From: Burkholderiales bacterium
GTDB lineage: Bacteria; Pseudomonadota; Gammaproteobacteria; Burkholderiales; Burkholderiaceae_C
Assembly (NCBI GenBank): GCA_025354615.1
Contig: JANXMO010000047.1
Location: 1 to 5,008 of the forward strand
DNA: 5,008 bases
Direction: 5' to 3'
The notes under the pieces were generated by a model that was not told the DNA's origin, searched no databases, and worked only from the letters and a program-made list of their open reading frames with translations. Shown here piece after piece: positions 1 through 5,008 of this stretch. Position numbers and translations under genes: made by a program. How positions within the stretch are numbered: position 1 is the first letter of the stretch; each line of letters begins with the position of its first letter.

Positions 1-632
1 GCGGCGGCTTCCGCGCCAAAAACGCCTTCGCCCCACTCCACGTGGTTGAGGTAGATCTCCAGAATGCGCTGCTTGCCCAGCAGCCCTTCGAGCATGAAGG
101 CAATCACCATTTCCTGGGCTTTGCGCGGCCAGCGGCGCTCACCTTCCAGAAACAAATTTTTCGCCAGCTGCTGGGTGATGGTGGAGCCGCCAACCACTTT
201 GGGTTCGGCGTGCAGCGTCTTCCCAGCGCTGGCGACCATGGCTGAATCGGCTTTGAAGGCGCGGCCTTGTTCGGCCTGGCGCAGCAGCCGGTTGTTGCGT
301 GCTGCGGCCTTGCGGTTGCGTTCCCAGGCGTTTTGCAGCGCTTCCCATTCGATGCCGTGGTGGCTGGAAAAGCCGGCATCTTCAGCGGCAATCACCGCCC
401 GTTGCAGGCGCGGCGAAAGGCGCGCGCGGCCCACCCACTGCTGGTGCCAGGCCAGGGTGTGCGGCGCTTGCGACAGCCGCCACAACTCCGAACGCTCGAA
501 CGTTGTCGACCACGGATCGACCACCAGCATCAGTGCGATCCGCAGCGCGAAATACAGTTGCAGCGCCAGCACCGCCAGCAGCAGCAAACCCAGCAAACGC
601 CATACCGACCGCCCGCCGCTGGCCGCTCTCAT
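1..632 (-). CDS. mtgA: Monofunctional biosynthetic peptidoglycan transglycosylase (3' end cut off by window edge)
   Basis: MtgA polymerises lipid II into glycan strands at the periplasmic face of the inner membrane and has no transpeptidase domain. The frame opens at the ATG overlapping the aroE stop and stays open to the left edge, giving 210 complete codons. There is a short basic N-terminus, a membrane anchor (about 10-37, [20 protein letters not shown]) and then the GT51 domain. Motif I is [20 protein letters not shown] with catalytic Glu84 (codon 381-383). Motif II is [14 protein letters not shown] (148-161). RKAQE (170-174) is motif III, and the [20 protein letters not shown] stretch (190-209) contains motif IV. 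About 25-40 residues of the C-terminus are missing, judged from the family's usual length. Between motifs I and II there is a 39-residue basic, Ala-rich insert (107-145), clearly longer than in E. coli MtgA. Motifs on both sides are intact, so it looks functional. Confidence 0.95.
   Translation of the reverse strand, partial: MRAASGGRSVWRLLGLLLLAVLALQLYFALRIALMLVVDPWSTTFERSELWRLSQAPHTLAWHQQWVGRARLSPRLQRAVIAAEDAGFSSHHGIEWEALQNAWERNRKAAARNNRLLRQAEQGRAFKADSAMVASAGKTLHAEPKVVGGSTITQQLAKNLFLEGERRWPRKAQEMVIAFMLEGLLGKQRILEIYLNHVEWGEGVFGAEAA
198..314 (-). other. Extra segment between GT51 motifs I and II of MtgA
   Basis: MtgA residues 107-145 ([16 protein letters not shown] then [20 protein letters not shown]) lie between the conserved helix ending NAWERN and the [10 protein letters not shown] motif. 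From memory, E. coli MtgA has about 31 residues from the catalytic Glu to the motif II Gly, while here there are about 65. The segment is basic and Ala-rich and keeps the frame. Betaproteobacterial MtgA often has some extra sequence here, so this may be an extended lineage feature. Confidence 0.6.
629..632 (-). promoter_or_regulatory. ATGA overlap, aroE to mtgA
   Basis: The aroE stop TGA (629-631) and the mtgA ATG (630-632) share the four bases ATGA on the minus strand. The upstream sequence GATGACTTT has no clear Shine-Dalgarno, so coupled translation is likely. This is the second identical overlap in the cluster and fixes the mtgA start. Confidence 0.65.
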
Positions 633-1507
633 AAAGTCATCTGCTGCCGCAGCGCGGCCAACACACCTGCAGTAGGCGGCCGCACCCCGTGCCAGAGCGC
701 AAAGGCTTCAGCCGCCTGCTCGACCAGCATGCCCAGCCCGTCGCGCCCCATGGCGCCGTGCTGCTCGGCCCAGGCCAAAAAGGCGCTGGCCGCGCTGCCG
801 TACATCATGTCGAGCGCCAGCGTGCCGGGGCGCAGCACCTGGGCGTCCACCGGCACGCCGGCCGCGTGCAGGCTGCTGGCGCTGGCGTTGATGACGACGT
901 CCCAGGCCGTGCCAGGCGAGGACAGCGGCAGGGCGTCGAGTTGAACGCCGTGCAGCGCCGCATACGCCTGGTGGCGCGCCACCAGCATGGCGGCCCGCTC
1001 GAGCGTGCGATTGGCGACCGCCACGCAGGCCGGGCGCGCGGCGATCAAAGGCCCCAATGCCCCGGCCGCAGCGCCGCCAGCGCCTATCAACAGCACGCGC
1101 TGTCCGGCCAAGGCAAAAGTGGCGTTGTGTTCGATGTCGCGCACCAAGCCCGCGCCATCGGTGTTGTCGGCCAGCCAGCCGGCGGGGGCGGCAGCGGCAT
1201 GGCCATCGAAGCACAACACATTGGCTGCTTGCGCGAGTGCCGCCCTTTCGGTGCAACGCGTGGCCAAACGGAAGGCCTCGAATTTGAATGGCACCGTGAC
1301 ATTGCAGCCCCGCGCCATGGCTGACGCGGCAAAGCCGCGCACGGTGGCTTCAAAAGCGCCTGGCGGCTCGAGCGGACACAACAACTGCCCGTACTCGACC
1401 GCCTGGCCGGTGAGCGCGGCAAACTGCGCGTGAATGGACGGCGAGCGGCTGTGGGCCACCGGGTTGCCAGCCACCACGTAGCGGTCGGCAGGTGACACCG
1501 CAGTCAT
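629..1507 (-). CDS. aroE: Shikimate dehydrogenase (NADP+)
   Basis: AroE catalyses the NADPH-dependent reduction of 3-dehydroshikimate to shikimate, the fourth step from DAHP towards chorismate, in the cytosol. The 292 residues are slightly more than the 272 of E. coli AroE. The shikimate-binding motif is [12 protein letters not shown] (15-26; S20 and S22). GCNVTVPFK carries the catalytic Lys75, and ADNTDGAG carries the catalytic Asp117. The Rossmann-fold loop [11 protein letters not shown] (142-152) and the NRT motif (166-168), which reads the NADP phosphate, follow. MMYG (235-238) and [14 protein letters not shown] (256-269; Q264 contacts substrate) close the active site. The usual NATS segment reads NASASSL (207-213), a conservative variation. 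All catalytic residues are present, so it should be active as AroE rather than a YdiB or quinate paralogue. Its start overlaps the upstream stop and its stop overlaps the mtgA start. Confidence 0.97.
   Translation of the reverse strand: MTAVSPADRYVVAGNPVAHSRSPSIHAQFAALTGQAVEYGQLLCPLEPPGAFEATVRGFAASAMARGCNVTVPFKFEAFRLATRCTERAALAQAANVLCFDGHAAAAPAGWLADNTDGAGLVRDIEHNATFALAGQRVLLIGAGGAAAGALGPLIAARPACVAVANRTLERAAMLVARHQAYAALHGVQLDALPLSSPGTAWDVVINASASSLHAAGVPVDAQVLRPGTLALDMMYGSAASAFLAWAEQHGAMGRDGLGMLVEQAAEAFALWHGVRPPTAGVLAALRQQMTL
1504..1507 (-). promoter_or_regulatory. ATGA overlap, tonB-like gene to aroE
   Basis: The four bases ATGA on the minus strand hold the start codon of aroE and the TGA stop of the TonB-like gene. 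No strong Shine-Dalgarno precedes it (GAGCGCACCGCC). This is a classic termination-reinitiation junction and supports co-translation of the two genes. Confidence 0.65.
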
Positions 1508-2367
1508 GGCGGTGCGCTCAGGCTGGTTTCCAGCCCGTCTTCACGGGTGAACTTGAAGCGCGACGTGATTACCAACTGGTCGGCGTTTTGCCGCATCTTG
1601 GGCGTGAAGTTGCCAAACGGCGCCGCCGATTTGACGATGGCCAGCGCGTGGCGATCCAACAGGCGCGAGTGCGAAGCGCGGACAATTTCCGTGTCGACGA
1701 TCTTGCCCTGCGCGTCGACGGTGACGTTCATCGTCAACTCGCCGTAGAGCTTCTGGCCGCGGAATTCAGGGAAATTGCGCGTGCCGCGTTCCTCGATACG
1801 GCGGCGCAGCTGGTCGTAGTACTGCGCATAAATTTCTTCGCGCGTGGCCGGGCTGATGTAGCGTTTCTTGGGTCGTGCATTCTCCGCGTTGATGCGCTTT
1901 TCAATTTCCGCCAGCAGCTGCACCAGTTGCCGGCGCTTTTCCTCCTGCGCCTGGTTTTGCGGTGAACCGTTGTCAGGCAGCGGTTGCGGGGGCGGCATCA
2001 GTGCCAGCTCGCGGCGCATCTGCGTCAGCAGCAGTTGCTGTTTTTCCTGCAGCTGTTCCACCTGCCGCTGGGCGTCTTCGCTGGCATCGCCAGGCGAAAC
2101 AGTCGCCGCGGGCGGCAGCGGCGACATGGCGCGGGCGCGCTCAGCCTCACCGCCGCCAGCAAGGTTGGCCTGCGCAATGGCCTGCGCCAGATCGGGCGCT
2201 TCACCCGAGCGCGAATTGACGAGCACCACTTCCAGCGGCGTGTCCTTGAACACCCGGTTGAAGGATTGCGGATCGACAAACCGCATCGTGAGCAGCGCAA
2301 CATGCACAACGGCCGACACCAGCAGCGCCACCTGCATCGGCGATGTTTGGCGCCAGGCCCAGGCCAT
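1504..2367 (-). CDS. TonB-family C-terminal domain protein, inner-membrane anchored
   Basis: The 287-residue protein has the TonB plan: a short N-terminal cytoplasmic stretch, one membrane helix (about 11-30, [20 protein letters not shown]), a long periplasmic linker and a C-terminal TonB fold (about 195-275, including [20 protein letters not shown] and a final VITSRFKF strand). Ser18 and His22 in the helix match the S-x3-H spacing of E. coli TonB Ser16/His20, residues needed for ExbB/ExbD energy coupling. The linker is not the Pro-Glu/Pro-Lys rod of classical TonB. It is Gln/Glu/Arg-rich and predicted coiled coil (about 97-122 and 138-163), with a Pro patch (MPPPQPLP) between, closer to TolA-like or generic energy-transducer proteins. 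The frame extends upstream to an ATG at 2554-2556, but that part lies within the ribonuclease gene and is Arg/Pro-rich shadow sequence, whereas the 2367 start places the membrane helix correctly. Partner ExbB/D genes and any outer-membrane receptor are not in the window, so the substrate is unknown. Confidence 0.9.
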   Translation of the reverse strand: MAWAWRQTSPMQVALLVSAVVHVALLTMRFVDPQSFNRVFKDTPLEVVLVNSRSGEAPDLAQAIAQANLAGGGEAERARAMSPLPPAATVSPGDASEDAQRQVEQLQEKQQLLLTQMRRELALMPPPQPLPDNGSPQNQAQEEKRRQLVQLLAEIEKRINAENARPKKRYISPATREEIYAQYYDQLRRRIEERGTRNFPEFRGQKLYGELTMNVTVDAQGKIVDTEIVRASHSRLLDRHALAIVKSAAPFGNFTPKMRQNADQLVITSRFKFTREDGLETSLSAPP

Positions 2368-2371
2368 GTCA
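2365..2371 (-). promoter_or_regulatory. Stop/start coupling TGACATG, ribonuclease to tonB-like gene
   Basis: On the minus strand the ribonuclease TGA (2369-2371) is followed by one base and then the ATG (2365-2367) of the TonB-like gene. The bases upstream (CCGTCGAAC) contain no Shine-Dalgarno. Initiation therefore probably depends on ribosomes terminating at the upstream gene. This junction decides the start chosen for the TonB-like gene. Confidence 0.6.
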
Positions 2372-4477
2372 GTTCGACGGGAGCGCAGCGCCCACGTCGC
2401 CGGCCACGGGCGCGGCAGCCCCTGCACTCGCCGTGTCAGCCGGGTCGGCGACGTCGATGGCCAGCGACAGCGGTCCGGCGGCGGGCGCTTCGTCGTCGCT
2501 GTCATCGCCCGTGTTTTCCGTGCCGCTGGCGGCATCGCCCTGCCGCGCCAGCACACTGGCTTGCAGGTCGAGCGTCAGCAAGTCAGTGCCGGTGAGTTTG
2601 ACGCGAACCGCCGCGCCGCGCGGCATGGTTTCACTGCCAGTCGCGCGGAAAACCAGCGGCAGTGCATCAGCCCGCACCAGGCCGTCTTTCATCACGGCGG
2701 CGTCGAGCTCGGTCATGTCTTGTTGGGCTAGATACAGCAGCGTCCAGTAGCGTTCAATGGCCTGCTGATACGCGTTGTAAGCACCATAGGCTTCATCGAA
2801 ACTGGAAATGATCGCGAACAGCGCGGTGTCCTTGGGCTTGAAAGGCGCTGCCAGCGCGGCGGTACGGCCATGCCGCGCGCAGGCGATGATTTGCCATTGG
2901 TTGACCAAATCCACATAGCGGCGCAGCGGCGAAGTCGACCAGGCGTATTGCGCCACGCCCATGCCGGCATGCGGCGCCGGCTTGGTGCCCATGCGCACCT
3001 TGACGCCGGGCGCCATGCTGGCCTGGCTGCGATAAATGCCCGGCACACCGCACTCGGCCAGCCAGCCGCCCCAGTGGCTGTTCGCGAGGATCATGGCCTC
3101 GGCAACCACCAGGTCGAGCGCCGAGCCGCGCGGGCGGGTGCTGATCGACACCACTTCATCGCCACGCGGCTCGACGGGTTTTTCGCCCTCCGGGCCGTTG
3201 CCAAAACCGCGGCCGTCAAGCCGGAAGCTGTAATCCGGCCGGTTGAAATTCTCCGGCTTGCCGCGTACCACTTCGCGCGCTGCCTTCAAATGGCGGGCCA
3301 GGCGGTGGGCAAATGCCAGTTCTGGCGCGAAGGCGTAATCGGCCGGCGCCAGCCCGGTCAGCGTGGCCTCGGTCACGGTCTCTTCCAGCTGGTCATGGCG
3401 CAGGTTGGCGGCAATGGGCACGCGTTCAAGCCGCGTCTCATGGCCGCGCAACTCGAGCGTCGACTCATCGAAAGTGAAGTAAATCGACACCGCCGGGCAC
3501 TCGCGCCCTTCCAGCAGCGTGAAAGCCTGCACTACATCGTCCGGCAACATCGTCAGCTTGTAGCCGGGCATGTAGACGGTGGACAGGCGTTCGCGCGCCA
3601 GTTTGTCGACCGGGCTGTCGGGTGCAATCGCCAGGCCTGGCGCAGCGATGTGCACGCCAAACACGACCGTACCGCTGCCCAAGCCGTGCACTGACAAGGC
3701 ATCGTCTATTTCCGTCGTGGCGGAGTCATCAATCGAAAACGCGCGGGCCGCCGCCAGCGGCAGTGCTTCCTTGATGGCCGGTGCCGCCAGCACCGGGAAT
3801 GCCGTTCCCTTGGGAAAGTTTTCAAACAGAAACCGCTTCCAATGGAACTGGTAAGGCGAGTCGATCGCGCCTGCGGCTTTCAACAAATCGAGCGGTGGGC
3901 GGTGGCTGCGCCGCGCCGCCTCCACCACGGCTTTGTACTCGCCAGCATTCTTGTCGGGCTTGAACAGAATTTTGTAGAGCTGCTCTCGCACAGGCGCCGG
4001 GCACTGGCCTGCTTCGAGTTCAGTGGCCCAGGCATTCACCTGTTCGGCCGCCTGTTTTTTGCGCTCGATGCCCAGCAACGCCGCCTGCACGGTTTCCGCC
4101 GGCGCCTTCTTGAACTGGCCTTTGCCGAGCCGGCGGAAATAGTGCGGCGCCTCGAACAGGCTCAGCAGCATGGCGACTTGCTGCGCCACATCGGCATTGG
4201 CGCTGAAGTAGTCACGCGCCAATTCGGTAAAGCCGAAGTCGTGTTCAGGCGCAAATTCCCAGGCCAGATCAAGCTCGATGCCGCCGGCCTGCGCCTGTGC
4301 GGCCGCCAACAATTCCGCCGGTTGCGGTTTGTCGAATTTCAACAGCACGTGGGCGGCTTTGACCTTGACCCGCTTGCCCGATTCCAGCTCGATCTGGATC
4401 GAACTGTCGGCTTCGGACATCACGCGTCCGGCGCTGAATTTGCCGGCGTCTTCATAGAGTGCATACATCAACGACAT
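2369..4477 (-). CDS. RNB-domain 3'-5' exoribonuclease (RNase II/R superfamily)
   Basis: This 702-residue protein should degrade single-stranded RNA processively from the 3' end in the cytoplasm. An N-terminal part (about 1-240) has a small beta-rich segment (FSAGRVMSEADSSIQIELES) followed by a helical, winged-helix-like region. The RNB catalytic domain runs from about 241 to 585. The metal-binding motif is SIDDSATTEIDDAL: D250, E256, D258 and D259 match the four catalytic Asp of RNase II (D201, D207, D209, D210), with Glu at the second site. The second hallmark, YAWSTSPLRRYVDL (511-524), places R519 at the RNA-phosphate contact R500 of RNase II. A divergent S1-like stretch (about 596-645) follows, then an Ala/Asp-rich tail (645-702). 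The motifs resemble the Dss1/cyanobacterial-type branch more than E. coli Rnb or Rnr, so I give no symbol. Met4 (4466-4468, MYALYEDAGKF) is an alternative start that fits remembered relatives somewhat better. The next gene starts one base after its TGA. Confidence 0.93.
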   Translation of the reverse strand: MSLMYALYEDAGKFSAGRVMSEADSSIQIELESGKRVKVKAAHVLLKFDKPQPAELLAAAQAQAGGIELDLAWEFAPEHDFGFTELARDYFSANADVAQQVAMLLSLFEAPHYFRRLGKGQFKKAPAETVQAALLGIERKKQAAEQVNAWATELEAGQCPAPVREQLYKILFKPDKNAGEYKAVVEAARRSHRPPLDLLKAAGAIDSPYQFHWKRFLFENFPKGTAFPVLAAPAIKEALPLAAARAFSIDDSATTEIDDALSVHGLGSGTVVFGVHIAAPGLAIAPDSPVDKLARERLSTVYMPGYKLTMLPDDVVQAFTLLEGRECPAVSIYFTFDESTLELRGHETRLERVPIAANLRHDQLEETVTEATLTGLAPADYAFAPELAFAHRLARHLKAAREVVRGKPENFNRPDYSFRLDGRGFGNGPEGEKPVEPRGDEVVSISTRPRGSALDLVVAEAMILANSHWGGWLAECGVPGIYRSQASMAPGVKVRMGTKPAPHAGMGVAQYAWSTSPLRRYVDLVNQWQIIACARHGRTAALAAPFKPKDTALFAIISSFDEAYGAYNAYQQAIERYWTLLYLAQQDMTELDAAVMKDGLVRADALPLVFRATGSETMPRGAAVRVKLTGTDLLTLDLQASVLARQGDAASGTENTGDDSDDEAPAAGPLSLAIDVADPADTASAGAAAPVAGDVGAALPSN
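2372..2545 (-). other. Low-complexity acidic/Ala-rich C-terminal tail of the RNB ribonuclease
   Basis: Residues 645-702 of the ribonuclease are rich in Ala, Asp, Gly and Pro, with an acidic run TGDDSDDEAPAAG. No fold is recognisable. E. coli RNase R ends in a basic Lys-rich tail, whereas this one is acidic. It is probably disordered and fast-evolving, and it runs to the coupling junction with the TonB-like gene. Confidence 0.6.
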
Positions 4478-4504
4478 TCTCGCCGATGCCCCTGGGCGGT
4501 CGAA
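4478..4504 (-). other. efp to ribonuclease spacer with weak ribosome binding site
   Basis: This 27-base gap is the longest non-coding stretch in the window. On the minus strand it holds AGGGG (4489-4493), 11 bases before the ATG at 4477, and a purine-rich GGCGAGA directly before that ATG. AGGGG is a plausible but slightly distant Shine-Dalgarno for Met1. GGCGAGA would serve an alternative start at Met4 (4466-4468). I see no stem-loop followed by a T-run, so no intrinsic terminator separates the two genes, and no recognisable promoter. Read-through from efp is therefore possible. Confidence 0.5.
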
Positions 4505-5008
4505 TCAAACCCGCTTGCGGTACTCGTGCGTGCGGGTGTCGATTTCGATCTTGTCGCCCGTTGAAACAAACAACGGCACGGCAATTTCAAAACCTGTGGA
4601 AATCTTGGCGGGCTTCAGCACTTTGCCGGAGGTGTCGCCCTTGACGGCCGGTTCGGTCCAGGTAATTTCCCGCACCAGCGACGTTGGCAGCTCCACTGAA
4701 ATCGCCTTGCCTTCGTAAAAAACCACTTCAACGGGCATGCTGTCTTCCAGATACTGGAGCGCATCGCCCATGTTCTCGCTTTCGACTTCGAACTGGTTGT
4801 AGTCGGCGTCCATGAAGGCGTACATCGGGTCGGCGAAGTAAGAGTAGGTGCACTCTTTTTTGTCCAGAATGATCTGGTCCATCTTGTCGTCGGCCTTGAA
4901 GACGACTTCGGTACCCGAGTTGCTCAGCAAGCTCTTGAGCTTCATGCGCACGGTGGCGGAGTTGCGGCCGCCGCGGCTGTACTCGGTTCTCAGCACGACC
5001 ATGGGGTC
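4505..5008 (-). CDS. efp: Elongation factor P (5' end cut off by window edge)
   Basis: EF-P binds the ribosome between the P and E sites and helps form peptide bonds at consecutive prolines. The frame is open to the window edge and gives 167 residues. Aligned to remembered EF-P sequences, about 17 N-terminal residues are missing, which implies a full protein of about 184 residues, normal for the family. The first internal ATG (5000-5002) lies inside the KOW-like domain I and is not the true start. Domain I carries the tip loop SRGGRNSA, where the second Arg corresponds to Arg32 of Pseudomonas EF-P (codon 4964-4966). Then come [20 protein letters not shown] (domain II) and, in domain III, a match to the PROSITE-type EF-P signature, [20 protein letters not shown]. 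It ends in EYRKRV and TGA. Having Arg rather than Lys at the loop tip places it in the EarP/rhamnose-modified class rather than the EpmA/lysyl class. The promoter and any earP gene would lie beyond the right edge. Confidence 0.97.
   Translation of the reverse strand, partial: DPMVVLRTEYSRGGRNSATVRMKLKSLLSNSGTEVVFKADDKMDQIILDKKECTYSYFADPMYAFMDADYNQFEVESENMGDALQYLEDSMPVEVVFYEGKAISVELPTSLVREITWTEPAVKGDTSGKVLKPAKISTGFEIAVPLFVSTGDKIEIDTRTHEYRKRV

Noticed and set aside
267..944. Plus-strand open frame of 225 codons across the aroE/mtgA junction.
   Set aside because: It is antisense to two confident genes, its Gln/Arg-rich composition is typical of an artefact, and there is no ribosome binding site or motif.
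708..1256. Minus-strand open frame of 182 codons inside aroE in another frame.
   Set aside because: It is Arg/Gly/His-rich out-of-frame translation of aroE, which has all catalytic motifs in the chosen frame.
2368..2556. Upstream extension of the TonB-like frame to an ATG at 2556 (350 residues).
   Set aside because: It would overlap the ribonuclease by nearly 190 bases, the added residues are Arg/Pro/Thr-rich shadow composition, and it would push the membrane anchor 60 residues inward. The 2367 start is directly coupled to the ribonuclease stop.
1868..2731. Plus-strand open frame of 287 codons, rich in Ser/Ala/Cys.
   Set aside because: Its low-complexity Ser/Cys runs are the reverse of Gln/Ala/Glu codons in the coiled-coil linker and the ribonuclease tail.
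2870..3694. Long plus-strand open frame of 274 codons.
   Set aside because: It is antisense to the RNB catalytic domain, with His/Arg/Gln/Ala-rich composition and no recognisable motif. Such frames are expected opposite GC-rich genes.
4478..4504. Possible terminator or promoter between efp and the ribonuclease.
   Set aside because: The gap is only 27 bases, with no stem plus T-run and no recognisable -35/-10 pair.
3842..4564. Plus-strand open frame of 240 codons running over the ribonuclease start and efp end.
   Set aside because: It is antisense to two clear genes, crosses their boundary and has no family resemblance. It is a shadow of codon bias.

Overview
The window is a compact, GC-rich stretch of bacterial chromosome in which every supportable gene reads on the minus strand, so transcription runs from high to low coordinates. 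Protein sequences point to a betaproteobacterium of the order Burkholderiales, probably Comamonadaceae. The clues are an EF-P of the arginine-32 type, a long RNB-family exoribonuclease with an extended N-terminal region, and aroE overlapping mtgA. The taxonomic call rests on recalled family features, not on a database search.

Layout in transcription order: elongation factor P (efp, start cut off by the right edge); a 27-base spacer; a 702-residue RNB-domain exoribonuclease; a TonB-like inner-membrane protein starting one base after the ribonuclease stop; shikimate dehydrogenase (aroE), overlapping the TonB-like gene by an ATGA; and monofunctional peptidoglycan transglycosylase (mtgA), overlapping aroE by another ATGA and cut off by the left edge. 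Coding density is close to 100 percent and the longest non-coding stretch is 27 bases. There is no RNA gene, mobile element, repeat array, CRISPR array or convincing terminator. The long open frames on the plus strand are antisense shadows of these genes.

The genes cover unrelated housekeeping tasks: relief of ribosome stalling at polyproline, RNA decay, a Ton/Tol-type envelope protein, aromatic amino-acid synthesis and peptidoglycan polymerisation. The tight junctions suggest that the four genes from the ribonuclease to mtgA are co-transcribed and translationally coupled, possibly reading through from efp. I see no previously undescribed system. The points worth a second look are the acidic-residue swap in the RNB catalytic site, the TonB-like protein that keeps the Ser/His transmembrane signature but has a coiled-coil linker, the longer-than-E. 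coli segment inside the MtgA catalytic domain, and the predicted arginine modification of EF-P.
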